From contig NZ_JBFNQN010000007.1 of NCBI RefSeq assembly GCF_040796495.1, forward strand, positions 224,180 to 288,179: a stretch of DNA of 64,000 bases, in the 5' to 3' direction. The translations under genes were made by a program, and so were the position numbers. This document shows positions 36,295-44,564 of the stretch, in pieces. The notes beneath the pieces are model-generated. The model saw only the letters and a list, made by a program, of their open reading frames with translations, ran no database searches and was not told where the DNA came from. The stretch comes from Kineococcus endophyticus. Its GTDB lineage: Bacteria; Actinomycetota; Actinomycetes; Actinomycetales; Kineococcaceae. Positions within the stretch are counted from its first letter, which is position 1. Each line of letters opens with the position of its first letter.

Positions 36295-38109
36295 CTCGAC
36301 CTCGGCGGCGGCCCCGGCGAACTGCGCGTCGTGCAGGCGTGCGTACGCCCCGCCGGCCGCGACGAGGTCGGCGTGCCGGCCCTGCTCGACGACCCGCCCG
36401 GCCTCCATCACGAGGATGAGGTCGGCGTCGCGGATCGTGGACAGCCGGTGGGCGATGACCAGGCTCGTCCGGTCCTGGCGCAGCGCGGCCATCGCCTGCT
36501 GCACGACGCGCTCGGTGCGGGTGTCGACCGAACTCGTCGCCTCGTCCAGCACGAGGACCTGCGGCCGGGCCAGGTGGGCCCGCGCTATCGTCACGAGCTG
36601 CTTCTCCCCGGCGCTGATCCGGCCCGCGTCGTCGTCCACGACCGTGTCGTAGCCCTCGGGCAGGGCGGCGACCACGGTGTCCACCGACGCCGCGGCGGCC
36701 GCCTCGTGGACCTCCGCCTCGCTCGCCTCGGGACGGGCGTAGGCGATGTTCTCCGCGATGGTCCCGGCGAACAGCCACGTGTCCTGCAGGACGATCGCCG
36801 CCCGGGCCCGCAGGTCGCGGCGCGACATCGTGGCCACGTCCACGCCGTCGAGCAGGATGCGCCCGGAGCCGACCTCGTAGAACCGCAGGAGGAGGTTCAC
36901 CAGCGTCGTCTTGCCGGCCCCGGTCGGGCCGACGATCGCGACCGTGTGGCCGGGTTCGGCCGTGAACGACAGGTCCTCGATGAGCGGGGCGTCGGGGGAG
37001 TAGCTGAACGAGACGTGCTGGAACTCGATGCGTCCCGGACCCGAGGGTTTCGGGCCGTCCACGGGGTCCGGCGTCATCTCCGGGGCGTCCAGCACGTCGA
37101 AGACGCGTTCGGCGGACGCGACGCCGGACTGCAGGAGGTTCGCCATCGACCCCAGCTGGGCGAGCGGCTGGGTGAACTGCCGGGAGTACTGCACGAACGC
37201 CTGCACGCCGCCGATGGTGATGGAACCGCTCGTCACCATCGTCGCGCCGACGACGGCGATCGCGACGTAGACGAGGTTCCCGATGAGGGTCGTCGACGGC
37301 ATGATGGTCCCGGACAGGAACTGCGCCCCCGAGCTCGCCGCGTACAGTTCCGCGTTCTTCTGCGCGAACCGGGTGCGCACCTCCTCGCGCCGGCCGAACG
37401 CCGTCACGATGTCGTGGCCCGTGAACGCCTCCTCGATCTGCGCGTTCAGCTGCCCGGTCTGCATCCACTGCCGGGCGAACAACGGCTGCGAGCGCTTGGC
37501 GATGAGCACGACCACGACCAGCGTCAGCGGCACCGCGACGAGCGCGAGCAGCGCCAGTCGCGCGTTGATCGTGAACATCATGACGACGACGCCGACCACC
37601 GTCAGCGCCGAGACGAGGGCCTGCGACACCGTCTGCTGCAGGCTCTGGGAGATGTTGTCGATGTCGTTCGTGACGCGCGAGAGGAGTTCCCCGCGCGGGG
37701 TGGAGTCGACGTGCGAGAGCGGCAGCCGGTGCAGCTTCGCCTCGACGTCGGCCCGCAGCCGGAACACCGTGCGCTGCACGATCCGGTTGAGCAGGAGACC
37801 CTGCAGGAACGACCCGATCGCCGACAGGACGCACACGAGGACGACCCAGCCGATGGTCCGGGTCAGTTCCGCCCGGTCCAGCGCCTGCCCGCCGAACGCG
37901 GCCGCCACGACGACGTCGGTCGCGTTCCCCAGCAGCCGGGGCACGAGGACGGTGAGCACGACGCTCGCCACCGCCAGCACGAGCACGACGGCCAGCCGCG
38001 CCGCGTCCGGGCCCATCCGCAGCAGCAGGCGCTTCGCCGACGGCCCGAACGTCGCGGCCTTCTGCCCCGGCGCGCCCGCCATCCGCATCGGGCCCCCGCG
38101 GCCGCTCAC
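36292..38109 (-). CDS. Multidrug-type ABC exporter half, canonical ATPase
   Basis: Six membrane helices (about residues 35-320) and a full ATPase domain: Walker A GPTGAGKTT, Q-loop IVLQDTWLF, signature ISAGEKQLVTIARA (a variant usual in this branch), Walker B LVLDEATSSVD and H-loop VIAHRLS. The 605 residues fit LmrA/MsbA-like exporters. GTG 38109 overlaps the stop of the partner gene (GTGA). The pair is the common actinobacterial heterodimeric exporter for lipids or drugs; the actual substrate cannot be told. Confidence 0.92.
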   Translation of the reverse strand: MSGRGGPMRMAGAPGQKAATFGPSAKRLLLRMGPDAARLAVVLVLAVASVVLTVLVPRLLGNATDVVVAAAFGGQALDRAELTRTIGWVVLVCVLSAIGSFLQGLLLNRIVQRTVFRLRADVEAKLHRLPLSHVDSTPRGELLSRVTNDIDNISQSLQQTVSQALVSALTVVGVVVMMFTINARLALLALVAVPLTLVVVVLIAKRSQPLFARQWMQTGQLNAQIEEAFTGHDIVTAFGRREEVRTRFAQKNAELYAASSGAQFLSGTIMPSTTLIGNLVYVAIAVVGATMVTSGSITIGGVQAFVQYSRQFTQPLAQLGSMANLLQSGVASAERVFDVLDAPEMTPDPVDGPKPSGPGRIEFQHVSFSYSPDAPLIEDLSFTAEPGHTVAIVGPTGAGKTTLVNLLLRFYEVGSGRILLDGVDVATMSRRDLRARAAIVLQDTWLFAGTIAENIAYARPEASEAEVHEAAAAASVDTVVAALPEGYDTVVDDDAGRISAGEKQLVTIARAHLARPQVLVLDEATSSVDTRTERVVQQAMAALRQDRTSLVIAHRLSTIRDADLILVMEAGRVVEQGRHADLVAAGGAYARLHDAQFAGAAAEVE

Positions 38110-39848
38110 GCCGCCACCTCGAGCTGGCTCGCGACGATCTCCTCGTAGGTCGGGCAGGTCTCGAGCAGTTCGGCGTGCGTGCCGCGGCCCACCACCTTCC
38201 CGCCGTCGAGGACGACGATCTCGTCGGCGCTCACGATCGTCGAGACCCGTTGCGCCACCACGAGGACCGCGGCCCCCGGCAGGTCGCGCGCCAGGGCCTC
38301 GCGCAACCGCGCGTCCGTCGCCGTGTCGAGGGCGGAGAACGCGTCGTCGAAGACGACGACGTCGGGCCGCTGGACGAGCAGGCGGGCGATCGACAGCCGC
38401 TGCCGCTGCCCACCGGAGACGTTCGTCCCGCCCTGGGAGATCGGCGCGTCGAGTCCCTCGGGCCGCTCGGCGACGAAGTCCTCGGCCTGCGCCGTGCGCA
38501 ACGCGGCCCACAGGTCCTCGTCGGTCGCCTCGGGCCGGCCGAACCGCAGGTTGCTCGCCACGGTCCCGGCGAACAGGTACGGACGCTGCGGGACCAGGCC
38601 GACCCGGCGGCGCAGTTCGGCGTCGGGCACCTCCCGCACGTCGACCCCGCCGACGGTGACGCTCCCGGCGCTGACGTCGGCCAGCCGCGTCGCGAGGTTC
38701 ACGAGCGTCGTCTTGCCCGAGCCGGTGGAACCGATGACGGCCGTCGTGCGGCCCGGCTCGACGTCGAAGCTCACGCGGTCCAGGACGGGCCGGTCGGCAC
38801 CGGGGTAGCTGAAGGACACCTCGTGGAACTCCACCCGCGACGACCCGGCCGGAACCGTCGGCGCCTGCGGGTCGTGGACGCTGGGCGCGGTCTGCAGGAC
38901 CTCGCCGATGCGGCCCGCGGACACCGCGGCGCGCGGCCCCATGACGGCCAGGAACGTCGTCATCATGACGCCCATGAGGATCTGCACGAGGTAGGACAGG
39001 AAGGCGATGAGGGACCCGATCTGCAGTTCCCCGGCCTCAACCCGTCCGGCGCCGAACCACACGACGGCGGCGCTGGCCAGGTTCATGACGAGCATGACGA
39101 ACGGGAACACCAGGGAGAACAACCGGCCCGCGCGGACCGCGACGTCCGTCAGGTCGGCGTTGGCGCGTTCGAACCGCCCGACCTCGGCGTCCTCGCGCAC
39201 GAACCCGCGGATCACGCGCAACCCCGTCAGCTGCTCGCGCAGCACCCGGTTCACGGCGTCGAGCCGCTGCTGGAGCTGACCGAACAGCGGCCCGAGGCGG
39301 ACCATGACCACGGCCATGACGGCCACCAGCACGGGCACGGCGACGACGACCAGCCAGCTCAGCCAGACGTCCTCGCGCAACGCCATGACCACGCCGCCGA
39401 TGCACAGCAGCGGGGCCGAGATGATCATGGTGCACGTCATGAGGACGAGCATCTGCACCTGCTGGACGTCGTTGGTCCCGCGGGTGATGAGGGAGGGGGC
39501 GCCGAACCGCCCGACCTCCGCCTTCGACAGCGACAGCACGTGGTCGAAGACCGCACCGCGCAGGTCCCGCCCCAGGCTCATCGCCGCGCGCGCCCCGCAC
39601 CAGACGGCGGTGATCGTCGCGACGACCTGCAGGGCCGTGACGGCGAGCATGAGACCGCCCGTGCGCCAGATGTAGGCGGTGTCGCCCGTGGCCACGCCCC
39701 GGTCGATGATGTCGGCGTTCAGCCGGGGCAGGTACAACGAGGCCGTCGTCTGCAGCACCTGCAGCACGACGACCGCGACCAGCAGCCTGCGGTGGGGCCG
39801 CAGGTGTTCTCGCAGGAGGGTGAACAGCACGGTCAGCAGGTCTAGCAC
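38106..39848 (-). CDS. Multidrug-type ABC exporter half, altered catalytic residues
   Basis: This 580-residue partner has Walker A GSTGSGKTT and signature NVSGGQRQRLSIARLL intact, but the Walker B ends VVFDDAFSALD with Asp for the catalytic Glu, and the H-loop is VVAQRVS with Gln for His. That is the classical one-degenerate-site arrangement of heterodimeric exporters such as TM287/288. GTG 39848 is the first start after the repeat block to the right, so the operon promoter must lie in or near the repeats. Confidence 0.92.
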   Translation of the reverse strand: MLDLLTVLFTLLREHLRPHRRLLVAVVVLQVLQTTASLYLPRLNADIIDRGVATGDTAYIWRTGGLMLAVTALQVVATITAVWCGARAAMSLGRDLRGAVFDHVLSLSKAEVGRFGAPSLITRGTNDVQQVQMLVLMTCTMIISAPLLCIGGVVMALREDVWLSWLVVVAVPVLVAVMAVVMVRLGPLFGQLQQRLDAVNRVLREQLTGLRVIRGFVREDAEVGRFERANADLTDVAVRAGRLFSLVFPFVMLVMNLASAAVVWFGAGRVEAGELQIGSLIAFLSYLVQILMGVMMTTFLAVMGPRAAVSAGRIGEVLQTAPSVHDPQAPTVPAGSSRVEFHEVSFSYPGADRPVLDRVSFDVEPGRTTAVIGSTGSGKTTLVNLATRLADVSAGSVTVGGVDVREVPDAELRRRVGLVPQRPYLFAGTVASNLRFGRPEATDEDLWAALRTAQAEDFVAERPEGLDAPISQGGTNVSGGQRQRLSIARLLVQRPDVVVFDDAFSALDTATDARLREALARDLPGAAVLVVAQRVSTIVSADEIVVLDGGKVVGRGTHAELLETCPTYEEIVASQLEVAA

Positions 39849-39960
39849 CCGCCGCCGTGGGGGACATCAGACTTTCGTGTCCCGGGCGAACCGGGGGGCC
39901 TGTGCCACGCCTGGTCCCGCGTCGCGTCCGCGCCCGTGGTGCACCCACGGGGACACCATC

Positions 39961-40077
39961 GGTGCACCGACGTGGAGCGAGGCGTGGGTGCCCCGATCCG
40001 GAGGCCCCGACGACATCGGGGGGACACCCACGGGTGTTCCCACGCCCGGTCCGACGTGGGTGCACCCGTGGGACCGG
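39961..40077. repeat. 117-bp direct repeat, copy 1
   Basis: Aligned without gaps to 40158-40274, with about 11 mismatches (around 90% identity by eye). The unit begins GGTGCACCGACGTGG and ends CACCCGTGGGACCGG. It holds quasi-palindromes of the form CACCC-N2-GGGTG. Confidence 0.85.
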
Positions 40078-40107
40078 CTCGGCGGTCGTGGGGACGACGC
40101 CGGGGCC

Positions 40108-40128
40108 GTTCCCACGCCCGGTCCGACG
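40108..40128. repeat. Extra copy of a 21-bp internal repeat
   Basis: The 21-mer starting GTTCCCACGCCCGG occurs at 40036-40056, 40108-40128 and, with one change, 40233-40253. The middle copy lies outside the two large repeats. Confidence 0.85.
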
Positions 40129-40157
40129 CCCGTCCCCACGCTCGCGGTGCACCCACG

Positions 40158-40274
40158 GGTGCACCGACGTGGAGTGAGACATGGGTGTCCCGATCCGGTC
40201 GTCCTGGCGACGTCGGGGGGACACCCACGGGTGTTCCCACGCCCAGTCCGACGTGGGTGCACCCGTGGGACCGG
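40158..40274. repeat. 117-bp direct repeat, copy 2
   Basis: Second copy of the 39961-40077 unit, offset by 197 bp. Changes cluster at unit positions 18-60; the last 57 bp differ at one base only. Confidence 0.85.
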
Positions 40275-40277
40275 CCC

Positions 40278-40330
40278 GGCCCTCAGGCCCGGCCCCGGCC
40301 CTCAGGCCCGGCCGGCCCTCAGGCCCGGCC
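40278..40330. repeat. Three 17-bp repeats next to the DUF58 stop codon
   Basis: GGCCCTCAGGCCCGGCC occurs at 40278-40294, 40297-40313 and 40314-40330, all identical. The array ends 5 bp before the DUF58 stop. Each unit can fold on itself (GGCC..GGCC), so a terminator role is possible. Confidence 0.85.
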
Positions 40331-40335
40331 GCGCC

Positions 40336-41637
40336 TCAGAGCCGCCCGGCCGCCTTCAGCGCCAGGTACCGGTCCGCCAGCGCGGGCGCGAGCTCGTCCG
40401 GCCCGGCGTGCACGACCTCGACCCCGAGCCGCGTCAGCAGCCGCGCCGTCCGGTCGCGCGTGGCCGTGGCGGTCTCGGCGGCCGCGGCGGTGTAGACGGC
40501 CTCGGCGTCGGACCGGCCGTGCGCGAGGGCGCGCAGGGCGGGGTCGTCGACGGCGGCGAGCACGACGGTGTGCCGGGTCGCAAGCTGCTCCAGCACGCCG
40601 AGCAGGCCGGAGTCCAGGACGGAGGAGTCCAGCGCGGTGAGCAGCACCACGAGCGAGCGCTGCCGGACGGTGGTGCGGACCTCCGTCGCGACCGCGTCCC
40701 AGTCGGCCTCCACGAGCGAGGGTTCGAGCGGCGCGAGCGCCTCCACCAGCGAGGGCAGCAGGTCACCGCGGGAGCCGCCCCGCACGCGCGCCCGCACCCG
40801 CCGGTCGTGGGCGACGAGGTCCACGCGGTCGCCGGCGCGGGCGGCGAGGGCGGCCGTCAGCAGGGCCGCCTCGATCTGCGCGTCGAGGCGGGCGGTGGGG
40901 TGCTCGCCGTCCAGGCGTGCCGCGGACGTGCGGGAGGTGTCGACGACGAGCAGGACGCGACGGTCGCGCTCGGGCCGCCAGGTCCGCACGACGACGGCCT
41001 GCCGGCGGGCGCTGGCCCGCCAGTCGATCGAGCGGACGTCGTCGCCGTCGACGTAGTCGCGCAGGGAGTCGAACTCGGTGCCCTGACCGCGGTGCTGCAC
41101 GGCGCTGCGTCCGTCGAGCTCGCGCAGGCGCGCCAGCCGCGACGGCAGGTGCCGGCGGGACGTGAAGGGCGGCAGGACGCGCAACCGGCCGGGCACGGGC
41201 GCCGACCGCTGCCGGGCCCCCAGCCCGAGGGGCCCGCGCGAGCGCACGGTCACCCGGTCGGCGAGGCGGTCGCCGCGGCGGGTGGGGACGAGCTCGACGG
41301 TGACGCGCGTGCGCTCGCCCGGCGGCAGGTCGAGGGCGTGCCGGGTGCCCCGCGCACCGGCCGAGGGGACCCACGCGTCGCGCAGGACCCCGCGCAGCCG
41401 CTGGGTGCCGGTGTTCTGGACGGTCAGCTCCGTCGTGCGGGGTTCCCCGAGCCGCACGGCCGGCAACGGGGCCCGCACGACCCGCAGCCGGGCCGGCGAC
41501 GGGGCCAGGACGACGTCGAGACCGACGAGCACGACGCAGACGGCCGTCCACACGCCGACCGCGGCCCACCCGGGCCAGGCGACGACGAGGACCAGGCCGG
41601 CCAGGGCCAGCCAGACGGCGCGTCCGGTGAGCGCCAC
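40336..41637 (-). CDS. DUF58-domain protein
   Basis: Two N-terminal membrane helices (residues 6-45) precede a beta-rich part and the DUF58 core TEFDSLRDYVDGDDVRSIDWRASAR, followed by a von Willebrand A-like fold with VLLVVDTSRTSAA as a MIDAS-like loop. DUF58 proteins partner MoxR AAA ATPases in envelope or complex assembly functions not yet defined. The gene lies 1 bp after the moxR stop and is the last of a five-gene operon that diverges from mtrA. Confidence 0.9.
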   Translation of the reverse strand: MALTGRAVWLALAGLVLVVAWPGWAAVGVWTAVCVVLVGLDVVLAPSPARLRVVRAPLPAVRLGEPRTTELTVQNTGTQRLRGVLRDAWVPSAGARGTRHALDLPPGERTRVTVELVPTRRGDRLADRVTVRSRGPLGLGARQRSAPVPGRLRVLPPFTSRRHLPSRLARLRELDGRSAVQHRGQGTEFDSLRDYVDGDDVRSIDWRASARRQAVVVRTWRPERDRRVLLVVDTSRTSAARLDGEHPTARLDAQIEAALLTAALAARAGDRVDLVAHDRRVRARVRGGSRGDLLPSLVEALAPLEPSLVEADWDAVATEVRTTVRQRSLVVLLTALDSSVLDSGLLGVLEQLATRHTVVLAAVDDPALRALAHGRSDAEAVYTAAAAETATATRDRTARLLTRLGVEVVHAGPDELAPALADRYLALKAAGRL

Positions 41638-41638
41638 G

Positions 41639-42616
41639 TCAGCGCGGGACCGGGACGGAGCCGAGGACGGAGTCCAGCACCGCGTCGACGCTGACCCCGT
41701 CGAGCTCGGCCTCGGGCCGCAGCTGCACGCGGTGGCGCAGCGTCGGCCGCGCCAGCGACTTCACGTCGTCGGGGGAGACGTAGTCGCGCCCCGACAGCCA
41801 CGCCCACGCCCGCGCGGTCGCCAGCAGCGACGTCGCGCCGCGGGGGGACACGCCCAGGGCCAGCGAGGGGGAGTTCCGCGTGGCCCGGCACACGTCGACG
41901 ACGTAGCCGAGGACCTCCCGCGAGCACTGCACGCGGCGCACGGCGTCGGCGGCGATGGCCAGCTGCTCCGGGGTCGCGACGGCCCGCACCCCGGCCGCCG
42001 CGAGGTCGCGCGGGTCGAACCCCGTGGCGTGGCGGGCCAGCACCTCGACCTCGTCCTCGCGCGGCGGCAGCGGCAGCGTCAGCTTGAGCAGGAACCGGTC
42101 GAGCTGCGCCTCCGGCAACGGGTAGGTGCCCTCGTACTCGACGGGGTTCTGGGTGGCGGCGACGATGAACGGGTCCGGCAGCCGGCGCGGTTCGCCCTCG
42201 ACGGAGACCTGCTTCTCCTCCATGGCCTCCAGCAGCGAGGCCTGCGTCTTCGGCGGGGTCCGGTTGATCTCGTCGGCGAGCAGGATGTTCGTGAACACCG
42301 GGCCCTCGCGGAAGGAGAACCGGGAGCTCTGGGCGTCGTAGACGAGCGAGCCCGTCACGTCGCCCGGCATGAGGTCGGGGGTGAACTGCACGCGCTTGGT
42401 GTCGAGCGCGAGGGAGGCCGACAGGCTGCGCACGAGCAACGTCTTCGCCACGCCCGGAACGCCTTCCAGGAGCACGTGCCCGCGGCACAGGACGGCGATG
42501 ACGAGGCCGGTGACGGCGGCGTCCTGGCCGACGACGGCCTTGGCCACCTCCTGCCGGACGGCGCGCAGGGCCTGCCGCGCGTCCTCGACGGCCTCGCTCG
42601 AGGGGGTTTCGCTCAC
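41639..42616 (-). CDS. moxR: MoxR-family AAA+ ATPase
   Basis: Walker A GVPGVAKT near residue 53, Walker B ILLADEINRTPPKTQ, sensor VAATQNPVEYEGTYPLPEAQLDRF and the C-terminal lid identify MoxR. Such ATPases act as chaperones for VWA/DUF58 partners. GTG 42616 overlaps the upstream stop (GTGA) and has the right length (325 residues); a longer upstream reading is only a shadow of the DUF4350 gene. Confidence 0.93.
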   Translation of the reverse strand: MSETPSSEAVEDARQALRAVRQEVAKAVVGQDAAVTGLVIAVLCRGHVLLEGVPGVAKTLLVRSLSASLALDTKRVQFTPDLMPGDVTGSLVYDAQSSRFSFREGPVFTNILLADEINRTPPKTQASLLEAMEEKQVSVEGEPRRLPDPFIVAATQNPVEYEGTYPLPEAQLDRFLLKLTLPLPPREDEVEVLARHATGFDPRDLAAAGVRAVATPEQLAIAADAVRRVQCSREVLGYVVDVCRATRNSPSLALGVSPRGATSLLATARAWAWLSGRDYVSPDDVKSLARPTLRHRVQLRPEAELDGVSVDAVLDSVLGSVPVPR

Positions 42617-43899
42617 GGGGTGTCCTCCGGTCGGGGGGTGCGGGACGGGTGCGTCGGGCGGGCCTGGGCCGGCCCGGTCGTGGCGGGGTTCGCCGTGGGG
42701 TTCGCCGTGGGGTTCGAGGCGGGCGTCGTGGCGGGCGTCGTGGCGGGCGTCGTGGCCCCGGCCCGGACGTCCCGTTCGAGGGCGTCGAGGTCGAGGGCGA
42801 GCCGGACGAGGGCGGGGTCGTCGTGGGGGTCGGCCCCGGCGAGCAGTTCGCGGACGGCGGGCGCCGGGCGGCCCGTCACCCACGCCACCTGCTCGGCGAC
42901 GTCGGGGACCCCGGCCTGCGGGTCCAGCCCCGTCCAGGCGCGCAGGCGGCGCAGCGTCGCCTCCCGCAGCGCCTGCGCGGCGCGGTCGGCGGCCCGGGCA
43001 CTGGCGTAGAGGCGGCCGTGGCCCTCGACGGTCTCGGCGGCGCGGACCAGGACCGGCAGCGGTTCGCTGACGAGACGGCCCAGGCGGCGGCCCCGCCACA
43101 GCAGCAGCACGACCCCGGCGAGCCCGACGACCCCGACCGACGGCCACAGCCACGGCGGCACGAGCGCCGACAGCGGGACGGTGGGGGAGTCGGTGTCGCC
43201 CGGGTCCGGCAGGTACCAGACGAGGTCGCGGTGCGCGCCGAGCGTCCACAGCCCGAGCGCCGCGTTGCCGTCCTGCGCGGCCCAGCGGTTCGTCAGCAGC
43301 GACGGCTGCCCGACGACCGTCAGCGTCCCCGGGCCGTCGCGCAGCGAGCCGCGCACGTAGGACCCGCCGTAGCAGGACGTCGCGCCGTCGGAGGCGGCGT
43401 AGGTGCGGCCCCCGGCGCGGGCCGGGCCGGCGGCGCGCGCGGCGGGCACGTCGCAGCCGGGGTCGCGCACGGCGGTCGACGCCTCGCCCGCGGGGGTGAC
43501 GGCGCCGGTCAGCGCCTCCAGGGTCCGTTCGTCCGGGCGCAGCAGGACGAGGTCGGCGCCCGTGGCCGCCAGGCGGCTCCAGCGCTGCGCCGAGAGCAGG
43601 TCCGGCTGCGTGACGAGCAGCGTGACGTCTTGCGCCGCAGCCCCTTCCACGCCGCGGGTGGCCGCGTCTAAACTGCGCGCCTGCTCCACCCTCACGCCCT
43701 GGTCGGCCAGGACGCGCGCCAGGGCCCGCCCCCCGGCCGGGTTGGCCGACTCGGGGGTGAACGCGGCCTCCTCCGTGCGGGGGGTCAGCAGCGTGACGAG
43801 GACCGCGGTGGCGAGCAGCACGAGGACGAGGAGCGCTCCGCCCCGGTACCGGCGCGCCAGGCCCGACAGGCCGCCCGTGCGGGCGGGGGCAGCGCTCAC
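42613..43899 (-). CDS. DUF4350-domain membrane protein
   Basis: A helix near residues 20-38 is followed by an extracytoplasmic domain (FTPESANPAGGRALARVLADQGVRVEQA, typical of DUF4350), a second helix around 258-278 and a cytoplasmic region. The C-terminus is a low-complexity Thr/Pro/Ala/Asn tail made of tandem repeats. Function is unknown; the gene is a steady partner of MoxR/DUF58 operons in actinobacteria. GTG 43899 overlaps the DUF4129 stop. Confidence 0.85.
   Translation of the reverse strand: MSAAPARTGGLSGLARRYRGGALLVLVLLATAVLVTLLTPRTEEAAFTPESANPAGGRALARVLADQGVRVEQARSLDAATRGVEGAAAQDVTLLVTQPDLLSAQRWSRLAATGADLVLLRPDERTLEALTGAVTPAGEASTAVRDPGCDVPAARAAGPARAGGRTYAASDGATSCYGGSYVRGSLRDGPGTLTVVGQPSLLTNRWAAQDGNAALGLWTLGAHRDLVWYLPDPGDTDSPTVPLSALVPPWLWPSVGVVGLAGVVLLLWRGRRLGRLVSEPLPVLVRAAETVEGHGRLYASARAADRAAQALREATLRRLRAWTGLDPQAGVPDVAEQVAWVTGRPAPAVRELLAGADPHDDPALVRLALDLDALERDVRAGATTPATTPATTPASNPTANPTANPATTGPAQARPTHPSRTPRPEDTP
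42685..42754. repeat. Two sets of 12-bp tandem repeats in the DUF4350 gene
   Basis: GGGGTTCGCCGT occurs at 42685, 42697 and in part at 42709; GCGGGCGTCGTG occurs perfectly at 42719, 42731 and 42743. On the minus strand they encode Asn-Pro-Thr-Ala and Thr-Thr-Pro-Ala units near the C-terminus. Confidence 0.9.
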
Positions 43900-44564
43900 G
43901 CGGGCTGTCCGGTGGCGGCGTCGAGCACGACGGGACGGGCCGCGCCCACCTGCCGCACGACCTCGCGCAGGTCGTCGTCGGTCCCCGCCGTGGCGGGCCG
44001 GCCGCCGTAGCGGACGTCCTCGAAGGTGCGGGCGGCCCGGTGCAGCGCGTCCGCGCAGTCGGGCAGCCAGGCGCCCGCCTCGGCGGCGATCTCGGCGGCA
44101 GTGCGGCCGGGTCGGACGTCGAGCAGCGCCCGTTCCTCGAGTGCGCGGACGAGCCCGCGGAACCGTTCGGCCACGGCGAGGGCGTGGTCCCCGGCGGCGG
44201 CCGCGGCGTCGGCGCGCGCGAAGTGGGCCGACGCCGGTTCCGGGGCGGTGTCGAAGACGGGGCCCTGCGGGGACTGCCTCGCGCTGCGGCGCAACGGTCC
44301 TCCGACCAGCAGGACGACGGAGACCAGGGCGAGGAGCAGCACGACGACGACCACGACGGACGTCCAGCCCGTGCCCAGCCCGGGCACCGACACCTGCTGC
44401 AGCCGGTCCCACAGCCACGACCAGGCGCGCGCGAGCCACGACCCCTGGGACTGCCGGTACTCCGGACCGGCGAGCTCCTGCGCCAGCCAGCCGCGCGCGG
44501 TGGTGCGGTCCGGCTGCACGGGCACGGCCGCGACGACGGCCGGGGTGGACCCCGCGAGCGTCAC
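43896..44564 (-). CDS. DUF4129-domain membrane protein
   Basis: A short N-terminal part with WLAQELAGPEYRQ leads to one membrane helix (about residues 66-88) and a C-terminal helical domain with HALAVAERFRGLVRALEERALLDVRPGRTAAEIA, the DUF4129 signature, which resembles the C-terminal domain of some transglutaminase-like proteins. The protein has 222 residues. It overlaps both neighbours by four bases. It is likely part of an envelope complex with MoxR and DUF58. Confidence 0.87.
   Translation of the reverse strand: MTLAGSTPAVVAAVPVQPDRTTARGWLAQELAGPEYRQSQGSWLARAWSWLWDRLQQVSVPGLGTGWTSVVVVVVLLLALVSVVLLVGGPLRRSARQSPQGPVFDTAPEPASAHFARADAAAAAGDHALAVAERFRGLVRALEERALLDVRPGRTAAEIAAEAGAWLPDCADALHRAARTFEDVRYGGRPATAGTDDDLREVVRQVGAARPVVLDAATGQPA

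Larger units (their letters stand above)
39849..40335. other. 487-bp intergenic block, repeat-rich, no gene
   Basis: All six frames contain long open stretches here, but their peptides are Gly/Pro/Thr/His repeats that change with the DNA repeats, none has a ribosome site, and opposite strands are equally open. I read the block as non-coding. It separates the ABC operon from the DUF58 gene and must contain that operon's promoter. Confidence 0.7.

Noticed and set aside
39842..40640. Several open frames over the repeat block
   Set aside because: They follow the DNA repeats, are open on both strands and lack ribosome sites and domains.
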